From Theobroma cacao (taxonomy: Eukaryota; Streptophyta; Magnoliopsida; Malvales; Malvaceae), in assembly GCF_000208745.1 (NCBI RefSeq), contig NC_030854.1, positions 39,152,111 through 39,216,110 on the forward strand: 64,000 nt of DNA. Direction: 5' to 3'. Of this stretch, positions 35,900-49,400 are shown one piece after another (position 1 is the stretch's first letter; the number at the start of each line of letters is the position of its first letter). Below the pieces are notes generated by a model. The model saw only the letters and a list, made by a program, of their open reading frames with translations, had not been told where the DNA came from and searched no databases. The position numbers and the translations under genes are program-made.

Positions 35900-38800
35900 G
35901 TAAGTTTTGTAGTTAGAAACATGGCATTGTTTAGGGTATTGAAGAGATTTTTGTGTCTTCTTTCCCTCTCTTTTTGCAGGGTATTGCCATGCAACTCCTT
36001 GGAATGAAATTAAACTTTTTTCGGGTTAGTTAATGAAATTTTTTGTCCCCTTCATAAGCTGTCTACAATGATGCATATGATGGAAACCTGTACAAACTAC
36101 AAACATAATATAGTGAACCATCCTTTAACCATTTGTGCTATTTGCCTATCGCTGCTAGCTCCTAAAGTTAGGAAAATGCATCATGCAGCAACCTCATTCC
36201 AAATTTTAGAATCTTGTCAAGCTCTCTATTAGCTTCCGTTTTGTTTTTGTCTTTTCATCAGTCCTAAAAGAAAAGAAGTAACCCTTGATTACCCTATGCA
36301 AAACTTTGTGTTATTTACATGAGCCGCTCCGTTCTCAAATGTTGTAGCATGATCCTATATTTGCTCGAAAGGAAAGACACACACCCTATATTTCTCTTCA
36401 CTTTCCTCATATGAGAGTCGCCTGAAAATGAGCAATTAAGAAGTGAGGGCAAAATGAAGTCAAGGACAGCCGGTGTTCAACTTGCCTTGAGTTGGACCTG
36501 TCTTAAATCTTGTTACCCGGATGTATTGGCTTAGATAAGTGCGTTCAGCAGGTCTTTCATTTCAGTTTTTTTAGGTCAATTCATATACTTAGCAGCTTCT
36601 CTCACTGTCTCTGTCCAATTAGAGGAAAACAGTTTTCAAGAGGAGAATCATTTACAGATCTTAGCATGACTATGTTTTACTTTTGGGAACTTATATATCT
36701 AATGTTGGTCGCTCGAGCTACAGTTGACCCCAACTACTTCAGTCTGAACTTCCCCTTTTGCCAAGTTCTAACTTACAGAGAATCCACCACCTGTAGAAAC
36801 CAAGACCACGCCCACCTAACAACCAGAAGAAGCAGCACGCAAGAGGAAAAGCTCTGAACTAACCTCATGATCATATATGCATCAATACCATGCTTGGATA
36901 CATATAGATTCAAAAAGAAAGAAAGAAACATACAGGATAATAGAATTCCAGATCATGTACAAACCAATATCATAGATGGATGATGGGAGGCATGTACTTT
37001 GCAGCAACAGATCAGAGAACTTGAGGAGAGGGAGGAAAAGTAGGAAACGGATGGGATGGGTGGAGTAGGGAAGACAAACATCTCTTTCTTTCTTTGTTTC
37101 TTTTAACAGAAACATTGAAAAAATCTTTCCAGTGTTTATCTTCCCCCTCCACCCACCCCATGTGCTTCCCAAAATCCGAACTCCATCTCCATGCTCTCTC
37201 CACTTTCACATCCACCAAGCGGCCACCACGCATCTTATCTTGATTACACAAACATATATAGTGTGACAAAGTGTAAACCCTAAAGTACCTTTAGCTTATT
37301 GGTCCAGGAAGGGAGAACCCATGTGATATTGCCCATTCATTTCTTGGTTTTCGTACCAGAATAAATAATTGGGCTTGATTGACAGTATTAGCCCAAAAGG
37401 GCAATATAGATTTTGGGCCTAAACGAAGCCGAAAAGGAGGATTTTCCTTTTTCCTATGTCTATGGTGATAAAGGAGAGTGGTTCAGCACTTTTGTTATAG
37501 CTGAAGAACCAGCTTCACTTGGTCTGTTTCGCTCTGGGTCCTGATGGCTGCATATTCTACTCTTTGTTGCATTTTTCTTGCTAGAAAAAACGAAAAAAGA
37601 CTTACTAGTACTATGTTGTAATCTTATGACAGATCAAGTTATATGGTCATGTCTGCAGATATCAAGTTGCATACCTGCCAAGTAAAATTGCCCTAGAGTG
37701 GGGAACAAGTGCCTATTAACGGCAAACGTGTATCAGATTATACGCTTACCTACTACTAGATATGATTAATTAATTTGTCCCTGCCATCAAAAAAGAAGAA
37801 GAAAACGGATTTGTCCTTGACCTCTGCTGTAACATCATGCCATATCAAGTTGCATCTAGCTAGCTACAGCATATCCATCCGATAGCTGTTCAAGGATTAA
37901 GATTTGTCCTTGCTCAGAACACAAGAGGATAATCTCATACAAAATCCGGAATAGTTAACTACTACTATATCCTATTGATTGGATATTGACACATACAGCT
38001 GCTATTATAAGTGATGATTTTGAGAAAGAAAATCCAAAAACATGGTCTTTATGCTGAAGTTTCACCAAATAAAAATGTACCTGGGTCGGGAAAAAAGTAC
38101 ACATAGCATTAGCAACAAGAAGAACATGACAGCAACAGAGCCAAATTACTGTACCACCTGCCTTGGCGGGGCTGATGCTCTAGTTTTTAAACTGGCAGGG
38201 TATGGGCAAACCTGCCGAGAGAACCACCGCATGCATTAACTCCTCATTTTGACCCATAAAAGTATAAACGTCTGTGCATTATATCTGCAGAAACCCATTC
38301 CTAAATCTCGATATTTCTTTAATTCCAACTTCATTTCTGTGGGCTCCCGTATCAATATCGTTAAGCTTGGCCTGAAGCATTCTTTACTTTTGCGCGTGCT
38401 TCTTGATATTCTTAATTTACTCACTTGACTTTGAACATTATTGTTGTTGTTGTTGTTATTATCACTGCTTTTAATATTTCTATATCATCCTGATTCCTGA
38501 GCGACAAAACATCATGGGCAAACCTGATATAATTCAATGAGGTGGTCCCTTCACAGGCTTGAAAAACGCTATATTTTAGTCACATACAAACACAAACAAA
38601 CACGCTATAGCACTAATAAATGATACTAGCATCTTCTTACTAAACATATAGACTACTACTGTAATTAATAAACAGCAAAACACAGGCTCTGAATGGCAGT
38701 TTTTAGCATTGCAGAAACTCTAAATACTGATATCAGCGGTTATATAGCAAATACTCATTTCAGGGTTGCACAAATTGAGGAGAAAAGATAAAAACAGGCT

Positions 38801-39840
38801 GTTTGGTGTTTTTGTCACGAGATCATTATCCTCTCTCCCAAAAACTAATCTGATAAGATGAGCAGTGCGACAGGCTTAAAATCTCGACACTTGAAATTTA
38901 GATCACCTTGGCTCTATGCACCTGCTAGCTCTTCTTGCCAAGCCAATGTAAGATTCACAGCGTCGAAATATATCTGTGCATGTTGCAATAGTAAGGTCAT
39001 TGGTCTGGTCATGTGCAAGATTGCAGGGCGGCAGGGAGCCAGTGACAGTGGGCTGCACAAGTTGTTAGAACATGCGATGTGAGAGAGAGAGCATGATTCC
39101 AACATACGTGGGTGCAATATAAAGATGAGGCAGGCTCCGCAGCCATTCTGACATTAAAATATATTATCTTTATCATCCTATGAAGGGTCATATTCTTTTA
39201 TTTAAATGATCCGTTGATCTTCCCACAACTTTGTATCAGAAGCTCTGATGTTTCTTTTACAACTTACCTCAAAAATATTTTTCTGTCTCTGATGAATGTA
39301 CTTGCGGTTTCCAGGTTATGCCCACCTACATGCTTAGGCAAAATTATTTTCTAATTTGTTTTGTCCCAAGGCTTCATTAATTCCAATAGAATCACATGGT
39401 AAATTATTATTTTAGCTTCTTATCTACCATGGATTAATTATATCAGTGGCATTATTATTTTAATAGAAACATGATGCTATCATTTACAGCCAAAGAAGAA
39501 TAGTATTTTTTTTGTCTCAAAAAAAGAGGCATTCTAAGTGCAACAGTAGTTGTGTATACAGATTTGGTCCAAGGAGCCTAATTAAGGACAAATTTAGCTA
39601 GAATTTTTCAAATGATACCTAATGTCATGAAACACAAAAAACTAGCAAATTACGTATGCACTTTAGTACTAGCTAGGCCAGAGCCACTCTGATAGTATGA
39701 TACCATGCTATGCTAACAAGCAAAAGCTGAGATTGATTGTTTGATGTAGAGGCATGTGATGTACACGGGAGACTAAAGATGCAGGCAAAAGAATAAGTCA
39801 TGGTTACCTTACAATACATAAGGATGACGTCCATGGACAC
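35900..39840. other. Intergenic region
   Basis: Includes the PPR 3' flank. No recognisable coding exons, tRNA or known microRNA sequence was found. Short ORFs near 37012-37269 and 38858-39117 have no family resemblance. The stretch from 37010 to 37230 is purine/pyrimidine-skewed. Confidence 0.5.
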
Positions 39841-39852
39841 AGGACAAAGGGT

Positions 39853-40260
39853 CACGTGAAATGAATATGAACACGTGAATTCCACACTCCTTTACGTGAC
39901 TATGATTTAAGGTCAATCTGAGCCTTTGAGGCCCTTAAGATTTATCTTCCCCAGAGCAAGAACCAGAGGCCAGGCAGACAGTAACAAACTAAAAATAAAA
40001 AGCGGTCAACCACGTAATCCTTTTCCAGTTCCCTTCACTGAAAACAACGGTACCTGCAACTGTGCATGCACCTGGGGCTGGGAGGCTGAGAGAGCCAAGG
40101 GAGAAAGATGCCCCAAGAAACTGGGGGTCCACTTGGATAGTGCCGTATCCCTTACTGGGTCGGCGAGGGTCCACGTGGACATTGCCCCATTCTCCTTCCC
40201 CGGCCACTGGGGTCCACCAGCATCCTGCAAATCCCAATCTTCTCCCCCTCGGTGAACTGC
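39853..40260. promoter_or_regulatory. G-box cluster in a GC-richer island upstream of PIF3
   Basis: CACGTG occurs at 39853-39858, 39872-39877 and 40172-40177, the last inside the 12-bp palindrome GTCCACGTGGAC. An additional TACGTGAC lies near 39893. From 39990 to 40260 the GC content is clearly above the surroundings. PIF-type bHLH factors bind G-boxes, but this lies about 2.4 kb upstream of the PIF3 ATG. Whether it belongs to PIF3 or to an unrecognised transcript is unknown. Confidence 0.35.
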
Positions 40261-42400
40261 ACATGAAAAGCTTTAATAATGCAATGGCACTGTTGATTAT
40301 TAGCATGATATTGATGGCAAACCCCCCAGTTCTAAGTTCAACAAAGTCTCAACTCAACAACAAAAGCACATAATAATATATATCCCTTCCTTTTAAGCAT
40401 ATCTAATCTAACATATCCAATCTAATCTAAAAACTATTCCTTCCTTTGATGAAAGGCAGACAGACATGAAACACCCAATAGCCACCAAATCTATCTCTGT
40501 TTGGTGCACTAATTGATACTAGTAGTATTTTTCTTACTATCTACTAAGCCTCAGATTCTTAATTAATCTAATCACTCTGCTAACTCTTTCTTTTCTTAAT
40601 ACATTTCTGCCTTAGCGGGTCCCATTGGCCATTTCTAAGTATATGAAGTCAAAGATTTTGGTGTCCACTGGCTTAGCTTCCAATGAAATGCATTCAAGTA
40701 AATGACAACTTCAACCTCAATTGTCATGTTATGTTATATCATCATTCATCAGGACAACCAGGATATTTCGGTTACCTTGATCAAGGGGAGGCGGAATTGG
40801 AAGCTGCGATGATCTCTTTGGAAAGTAACCATGCCTTTCGATTGAGTTGGTTTATTTGAACATACTCCCTTTGGACTTTGTGAAAATCTGTGATATGATG
40901 AAGTTTTAACTAAAACTCTAAAATAGCCATTTCACTGACTAGTTAATTATTTTCATCCACAATCGAATTTGAATTAGTTGATGGAAAAAGAAAGGAAAAC
41001 AGTGACAGAATGGACCACTAGTTTGCAGAGTTAATGTCTCTCATCCTCGTCGAGGGTGTTAAAGTCTCTCCAAGAATGAAGGGGAAGAAGATTTTTAAAA
41101 ACCCCATCACAAGCAAAGTCAATAACTTTACTAATCCCTTCCTCAAACCTTGATTAATTGTAAAAACAGAAAAAAGGGAGACAAACATATTGTAATGGTC
41201 TAGAGTCTAGATATGATGGTGTTGTTTTCCATTATGAAAACAAACAGAAAGGCCCACAACCACCCAATTACATTGGATAATATATACTAGTATAATATAG
41301 CAAAGGATAATATCAAAGTATCCAAATACAAGGAAGAGGACACAGCATCTGTTCTTGATCATTTCAAGTGGCAAAAAACTTTGATTATCAAAGTAAAGTT
41401 TTGAGTGATGATGCTGTAAACTTTTAACTACTCCGAAAGTGTGTCGGGCAACCGTTGGATTAGAATCGAAGGAGTCGTGGTGAGTTGACATAGCAAACTA
41501 TAGAGGAAGGCCCTACTTTGGAAAAAGAAGGAAAAAAAAGGGGGGCTAAGATTATTACTAATTACAAGGTGAAAACTGTAAATTTAAAAAAAAGAAAAGA
41601 AAAGAAAAGTTACTAGTACTATGCTAGGAGTGGTATCCTGTAGCTGAAATGCGTTTAGCTTAGGTTGGCTTTAGTTGAGGAGTGAGTTAATGGTGACTGA
41701 CTGGTTGTCTGTATCTCTGTCTTGGCCTGGTCCCCTGCAACTGTGCAAGCCTTACGCCGTCTTCTGCGTCCACTTGGTTTTTGGCTTTTTCACTCTCTTG
41801 AAAACTTGGGTTCTCTTTGCTCGAGCTTTAAGGATTGTGCTTTTGAAAATCTTTTATTTAAACCAAATTGGTCAGTTTTAATGCATTTGGATTAGCGTCG
41901 TTTGAATGCTTCGAGGAACTCTGTTTTCCTCAACAATTTTTCTTCTTTATCGTGATGCATTTTTCTGAATCTCTAGCCTGATCACTGGGTTCGTCTGAAA
42001 TTTCATCTCTTCTTCAAGTGACAGGATTTTTGAGGACTTCCTCTTATTTGGAGCCATGATCCCTGATTTTCTGGGTAGTTTTTGATCTAATGATGATTGG
42101 AAAAGTGGAAAAGATTGAATTTTTTAAGTAAAGGAGCTTAATTTATTTTGGAGGTTTTTCTTCACTTTGGCCTTTGGGAGCCATTAAAATTTGGTTTGAC
42201 TGATTCTTTATCTTTAAATTCAATGTAAACTTTTTTATTCCATTACTTACTGATAAGGAGGAAGATTTTATTCTGTAAATTATAGTTACTGAAATAGCGG
42301 TTTTCGTCCTTTTCTTTTTCCCATTATTTTTCGCCTTAAAAGTGTAGTAGGTTGTCTTGTAGTGGTTTTTTTGGTCAGGCGTATTTGTCTTGAATCCTTG
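40260..42400. other. PIF3 upstream region and probable leader
   Basis: No coding gene. The DNA from about 41640 onward is less AT-rich with several potential splice signals (for example GGTCAG near 42374), consistent with a spliced 5' leader for PIF3. The exact transcription start could not be placed. Confidence 0.45.
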
Positions 42401-42513
42401 ATGGCTACATTCATGTATGTTTCTTTGGATTCTTTGAACCATGCATGAAGAGTTAAGAATAGTGATGGGAGGTACTAGCAATGGCTAAGTGCTTGAAGTT
42501 GGGTTATTTCTGA
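42401..42513 (+). promoter_or_regulatory. Three short upstream ORFs in the PIF3 leader
   Basis: ATG-initiated frames lie at 42401-42448 (15 codons plus stop), 42441-42488 (15 codons, overlapping the first) and 42481-42513 (10 codons, MAKCLKLGYF). The last stop is 30 nt before the main ATG at 42544. If present in the mature mRNA they should reduce translation of PIF3. In Arabidopsis, a retained leader intron with upstream ORFs is reported, from memory, to inhibit PIF3 translation under phyB control. Confidence 0.55.
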
Positions 42514-42543
42514 GTAAGCAAAACGCTGTTTCAGCCCTTCATC

Positions 42544-45500
42544 ATGCCTTTGTCTGAGCTATATCGAATGGCTAGGGGGAAGCTTGATTCATCTCAAGAC
42601 AAGAACCCTTCATGTTCAACTGATCTGTCTTTTGTGTAAGTTCAGTTTTACTCTAGTTCCTCAATCACTTCAAACATTAAATTTCTTTTGTTCATGGAAT
42701 TGTATCATATGAAATCTTTCTAATTTGGTTGTCTCCCCTTCTCTCTATGTGTTTGAATGCAGACCTGAGAATGACTTTGTTGAGCTTGTATTGGAAAATG
42801 GTCAAATTTTGATGCAAGGTCAGTCAAGTAAAGCTAGAAGGATTCCTGCTTGTAACAGCTTACCATCTCATTGTTTACCATCGCACACTCCTAAGACCAG
42901 AGATAAAGATACAGGGAATGGGGGAACTAATACAAAAATGGGAAAGTTTGGGACGATTGACTCTGTATTGAGTGAAATCCCAATGTCGGTGCCTTCTGCT
43001 GAAATGAGTTTGAATCAAGATGATGAAGTGGTGCCTTGGTTAAACTATCCAGTGGATCAATCTCTACAGAGTGAATATTCCGATTTCTTGCCTGAATTAT
43101 CTGGGGTCGCTGTAAATGAGACTTCTACTCATAGTAACTTTGCATCATTTGATAGAAGAAGCCAATCCATTAGAGATTCCTGCACTGTTTCTCTAAATAA
43201 TGGTGCGGTTTTTGAACAAGGAAATCCATCAAAGGTTCCTACACCAGCAGATGGAGAAGCTAGGCCTAGAAGTGGTACCAGTCAATTATCCACGCTGCCA
43301 TCACAGCTATGTCAAACGTCATCTCCATTTTTAAGATCAAGAATTTTGGAGAATATTGGTAACAGCCTGGGTCATACCTCCACCCACCATGCCATTGGTG
43401 GAGATTCAATTGGAGTTCAAGCATCAGATGGTGGTTTGCCTGGCATTAAGATGCAGAAACAAGATCAAGTAGCGCCTTGCAATAACACAGTCTTGATGAA
43501 TTTTTCCCATTTTTCACGTCCTGCTGCTCTTGTTAAAGCTAGTCTTCAGAACATAAGTGCTATAGCTAGCATTGAAAGGATTGGCAGCAAGGAAAAGGGG
43601 TCTGCTGCCAGTATTAGTGACCCTGCTGATACCGCGTTCATTGATTCAAGTATTGATTTACAGAAGGAAAAGTTTTCACAGTGCCAACCTACGATAGTGC
43701 TGATGAAGACTGATAGAAAAGAATCCAAAGCTAAGTCTCTAGATGAACCAGTTACTGCTGAACCAATTGATGCCATCTGTGAAGAAAATGCGCCCAAGAA
43801 TGTTAAAAACCCTAGTCAAGTTACTGGTGAAAGTGCTTCTAAAGGACTGCCAGATGGTGATAAGACTGTAGAGCCTGTGCTTGCTGCTTCTTCTGTTTGC
43901 TCTGGAAATAGTGTAGAGAGAGCTTCTGATGATCCAGTATATAATTTGAAGAGAAAAAGTCGTGATAATGAGGAGTCAGAATGTCCTAGTGAAGTAAGCT
44001 CTGTATCATTTTTTTTTGTTTTGTGTTCTGTCCTGCTTTGCTTTTAATTTATCTTTCCTTTAACCAATAAGCTAAGTAACCAACTTATGTGCAGGAAGCT
44101 GAGGAAGAATCTGTAGGTGTGAAAAAAGCAGTTCCTGCTCGAGGAGGTTCGGGGTCCAAGAGAAGCAGAGCAGCAGAAGTGCATAATTTATCTGAAAGGG
44201 TGAGTAAGCACATTTGATAAATTTGTTAATTTGTAATTTGTCTTCCATATGGCTGTTTCTGAATTATAAGATCTGGACTGATACTCAACTGGACTTCCAC
44301 AAACAGAGGCGAAGGGATAGGATTAATGAGAAGATGCGTGCTTTACAGGAGCTCATACCAAACTGCAATAAGGTTGGCAACTCATTGGGTCTTTGGTTGC
44401 TATGTTTTGTTATCTTTTTAACCAAATTAAGGCATTTTGCTTAGACACAGATTGATTATGGAAATAGAATGAGCTCAGGCATATCATTGTGTATTTTATT
44501 TTTAGTTCAAAACAGATAGCTTATTCGTATTTCTTATCTTTGATGTTTACTGCAGCTTTTGTTAATTTCATTAGACATTGGTTAAATGGATTTGTGATTG
44601 AAACCAAAAACAGACCAACAAAGACCTGATGGCCTTTGTATTTTAAATACTGTTGACTTTTACATTTTGACATTACAAGGTGGACAAAGCTTCGATGCTT
44701 GATGAGGCAATTGAATATCTTAAGACACTTCAACTACAGGTGCAGGTAAGATCTCTCTTATTTCTCCCAAATCAACTCTTCTGTTTGGTGTATATTTGGT
44801 TTTTGATTTTTGAAAGGTAACTGAATAAGTTCAATTTATCAACTACCAACCTTATGCAGATTATGTCCATGGGAGCTGGCTTGTATATGCCACCAATGAT
44901 GTTACCAACTGGAATGCAACACATGCATGCAGCTCATATGGCGCATTTTTCACCCATGGGTGTTGGACTGGGAATGGGTATGGGTTTTGGGATGCCATTG
45001 CCTGACATGAATGCTGGATCTTCTGCTCGACCTATGGTTCAGGTGCCTCCAATCCATGGAGCACCTTTTTCAGGCCCTGGCCCCACTGCTCTCCAAGGGA
45101 TGGCAGGATCTAACCTCCAGCTATTCGGGCTTCCAGGTCAAGGACTTCCCATGTCAATGCCGCATACACCATTGATTCCTATTTCTGGTGGGCATCTCAT
45201 GAAACCGGCCATGGGATTGAGTGCCTGTGGACTGGTAGGTCCTATGGATAATATGGGTTCAGCTACAGCTTCTAGTTCAAAAGATCCAGTGCAGAATATC
45301 AATTCACAAGTGGCACAGAATACTAATGTCAATAGCTCAATGAATCAGACACCTAGTCAGGTAAGGAGATTTTTTTCCCTGTAAGTCACATTTTGAAAAA
45401 AGAAAGAATATTTTTAGTATATTCTGAAGTGGGACTTAATTGCTGAGGCTGTATTTCTCCCAGAGGTAAATGACAAATTAGCTATTTCACATGGTATAGA

Positions 45501-46106
45501 AGCATACCCTTGATGACTATTTATTTTGATGCTGAATTGTTGCCAAGTCAAGCAGACAAGTTCATGATAAAGCTGTGGACTGTTTCTTGTCGGGGTTAGA
45601 TTAGAGAAATCCTTTTTCTTTTCATCAATGAAGAAGTTTTTCGCTTCTAATATAGCAGAATAAGTTGTAATATACACATACAAACACACAGACACTTTTA
45701 TGTATTGTACATTTGGCTTTATTCTACATACGCAGACAAGGATGGCAGAAAAAGGGTGTTAGATTCTATTAACTTCCTGTAAATTAACTAGTCACCTATC
45801 TGAATATTTTGCTGTATGTTTTGATGGATTTGCCTCCTGCCATTACCCTGGCTCAATCTAATCAAATCTAATATTGTTTGTGATGCCAGTGTCCAACAAC
45901 AAATCAAAGTTTTGAACAGCCAGCTGCAGTGCAAGAGAATGGTCAAGCATCAGAAATTACTGGTAGTGTACCTTTTAGATCAGCCGATGGAAATGAAAAA
46001 GTACCTGATAGGTCAGATACTTTTAACTTTATATCGAGATCTGCATCATTAAATTTTGGTTCGAAGAAGTGTGAACTTAATATTTTCTTTTAAATGCAGG
46101 TCATAA
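42544..46106 (+). CDS. PIF3: PHYTOCHROME-INTERACTING FACTOR 3-type bHLH transcription factor
   Basis: Eight coding exons, 42544-42635, 42763-43993, 44095-44199, 44307-44372, 44680-44745, 44860-45360, 45890-46011 and 46100-46106, join in frame to 729 residues. The start [20 protein letters not shown] is PIF3-like. Residues 33-47 ([15 protein letters not shown]) are the active-phytochrome-B-binding motif, with its ELxxxxGQ core at 38-45. [11 protein letters not shown] segment (276-285) is in the region expected to bind phytochrome A. The bHLH domain spans about 469-518 ([20 protein letters not shown] and on), with the His-Glu-Arg residues that read G-boxes. A Met/Gly-rich tail follows. PIF3 is a nuclear repressor of photomorphogenesis degraded after phytochrome binding. 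The stop codon sits seven bases into the last exon. Confidence 0.93.
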
Positions 46107-46446
46107 TTGGTAGCTATTATGGTCCTTTTGATTGGAGGAGAGGAATCCATTTTGCTTCCGATGGATACCGAAGCTTTTTTTCCCTGATGAGGTTGTACCT
46201 CAATGACGGTCAGCTGAATACTAATTTCAGGATAATACAGTTACAATTTGCACAGATTTTGGTATGTTGAGGAGACTTGAAATCTTTTCTTGCATATGTA
46301 CATTCATTTATATGATCCATGCAAATAATGCAATGTTGTCTAAGAGATAAATACCTAATAGTATGTATTCAAATCGTTGTACACCTCTGGGTAACTAATT
46401 CTTTGAATTGATGAAATGATAATTATCTTCTGTTACATATATGGTA

Positions 46447-46489
<43 letters not shown>
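46447..46489. repeat. (CT)n-(AT)n compound microsatellite
   Basis: Thirteen or so CT units run into about eight AT units, in the 3' flank of PIF3 beyond the likely polyadenylation region. Confidence 0.95.
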
Positions 46490-46499
46490 CATTTTAGTC

Positions 46500-49400
46500 G
46501 AGTTATAGTGTGGTGTAATCATCCAGTATCATATTTGTCAGCTTAAAGTCATAAACCTTATGTTGTTTTGTTCTTGATTGGCTTAAAACCATAAACTTGA
46601 CAGTCTTCTTTACTTTTAATTTTGTTTGGCAACTGCCTTACATCATCTCATGTGAAGTAGACAATTACGTCAGGAATATATTCATTTTCATCTAGTTCTC
46701 TGGACCAATAATGCTAATGAAACTTTACATGCTAGTGTGAAAACAGTGGACAGATTAATGGATCCATCTTCACGGATGTGGCCGAAAGGCTGAGAAGGAT
46801 TATGTTAAAACTCAATCCATCTTTAAATAGCTTCATGCAGGGCATTTTCAGCTGTCTCTAAATGATTGCGGATGGTATGAACGCATTGCATTCCATTGCT
46901 GAAAAGCTCATAATTGGAGTATGCACGGTCATCATTTGTGGACAAAGTTATATCTCCAAGCATTATAATTACCTTTGCAATATGTCATGGAATTCCTCCT
47001 GCCTGTTTCCATCAGCATGACCCCAATATCCTTGCTGTCATAAAAATTTCTTTATCCTAATAGTCATTGTTCTATTATGCTGAAAGAATGAAGGTACTTC
47101 CTCCTTGCGTTGATACCTAGCCTGTGGGTGCAACTTGCTTTTTGGAAGTGATATTCCAGCAGTAATTAGCTTTTAGGATTCGTTGTAGTGCTGCTGTGAG
47201 CATGGATATACTTGACTTGATAAGCACAAAGATGATGATACTCATAATGATTGCTAGGAAATTTCCATTTTACGGATAAAAGGATACTCAATTTGATAGT
47301 CCGCTTGGAAAATTCAACCATCACATATAAAGAATGCCACGCTTTCAGATAGGTTTCCCTTCATCGGCTTTGGACCCCTTTGTTGTGTTGGCTTGTTAGT
47401 TTTCTATTCGATCTCTTGCGCATTCAGTGCAGCACTTTGACCAAAATTCATCATCTTTTACTCCAATCGTTTGTTTTATCAGTTATCTTTTTCCAACTGA
47501 ATTATTTGTTTGGTCTATTAAACCAACAGACAATAAATGGCAGAAAGGAAGGAAACTTTGTGCAACTGAAAACGTTTCTTCTTCTTATTAGCATGAAGCA
47601 TGAAGAAATAGTAATGTAATACATACAGCTAAATGAAGTTATACATAACAAAGAAGAAAAGCTTTTCCTCGGGTTTCAGAACTTGGAGCGCAGCATGTTT
47701 GTGCTGTGGTATCATGAGGCTAGTGAACTTTTCTAGACTGATAAATCACAAAAGCGGCGGAAGACACAGCATCTGTCTACACCCCTTTATTTGGCTTTAA
47801 ATGCAGCACTGACTAATTGGTTTTATGCGTTTGAATGCTTTTGCGCCAGCTTTGTTGACGCAATGATTGTTAAGACTACGCTCAGTCACGAGACATGATC
47901 TGCTTTGGTCACCATTATCAGGGGAAGGCATGGCCTAATTTTCAAGTCACAGTCCAATCCTTAAAGAGGCTCCTCATTCTTTGATCAGTTAATTTAACTA
48001 CTTGTACACCTTCGCATCTTCATTGGTTTTAACAGCAGCTTGCAGTGACGTTGCCATTCATTCAGGCTCTATTAATATCATTTGACCTCTACTTCATCAA
48101 CTATGTTTGTGGATACCACTTCTTCATCCACATATTTATGCCCAACTTGTTATGAATTCGTTGCAGGAAGAAATTACAATTGCTTCTGGTTTCTAATTGC
48201 AGTGCAACTGATGATTCCATCAGAAGACACCGACTTTCCTTTAAAGGTATAAGCTGGTGGTTCTCCTGTTACCTTCCTAGCTAATAACACCATTGCTTGT
48301 GAACCTCAATTACAGAACACTAATCTGCCTTGATTGGGAGTGTTTTCTTCTGCACTTTGGTGGGAGATGCTGTATCATGTTGGATAGTTTGATTTAAGAA
48401 AGATATGGGGGATCGAGAAATACAAGTTCCATAGAGAAATTTTCATGTCCATGCTTGCTTTGTTAATCCATGAATTAAAAGCGACAAGATGAAGAAAAGA
48501 GAACGAAACTAGGAAGCTTAATCACGCCTTAATATCAGCTGCACAACTGTTACTGTGCAAATTCTTTATATGAAGATTCATGAGCAGACAGATTTTTCCA
48601 AAGTGAAAAATGAAAAGTTGAAGGAGTGATAAAGAATTTCACTATATTGTATCCAGTCATTTGATTCAATAGTAGATGCATGAATGTTATCTTCAGAGAA
48701 AAAGGGAGAGGGAAGAGTTGAATCTGTTATATATAATCTCGATAGTTATGACCAAGAAACAAAGCTTATGGTATCCAACTATTGCTTAGTTATTTAATGT
48801 TGTGTTTTTGCTACCTATGTTACAAAAGAAAAAGAAACAAAGCTTACGGGGACCATGCAAAACTTAAGGATGCATTGTATTGTATTGTATGGTTTATTCG
48901 GAATCTAAAAGGCAGAGACAAAACGCCCGCTGTTTGCCACTTATGTTTTTTGGTGGTGAGGTGAGGAGGAGGAGGTGTCACTTGTCAATGGAATTCCCCC
49001 TTCAACCCTTGAAATCTCAAGCCCACTACCTTAGCTCGAGGCTTCTCACAAAGACACTATTCTGCTTACGGGACCATCTCTGTCCTAAATTTTGTTCTGT
49101 TATCACAATCCATAAACTAACACAATAAGTGTGCTTACTTGCTATATATCGGTGAAAAATGAAAATCTCCTTCCTGCTTCTGTCTTCCCTTCCCTAACCT
49201 ATAAAATAATCAAGGTATGATGGTTTGCAGAAGTTTCCATAGGCAATCAGAATGAAAAAAAAAAAAAAAAAACAGCAGGCGATCAAATAGGTGGAGAAAA
49301 TCTGAAAAAGTGCCTATCAAATTGGCCCAAAGAGAATAATTCATGTTCCTCTGCTGGTTTTCCTGAGGATTCTACTTTTTGGGAATATTGAGCGGACACC

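Noticed and set aside
38858..39117. Possible microRNA precursor or small gene
   Set aside because: No match to any mature plant microRNA I know, and no convincing hairpin was seen.
46736..46861. Stop-free stretch of about 40 codons after an acceptor-like TGCTAG, considered as an alternative last PIF3 exon
   Set aside because: PIF3 already has a good terminal exon, the encoded residues match nothing known in PIF proteins, and no donor links them.
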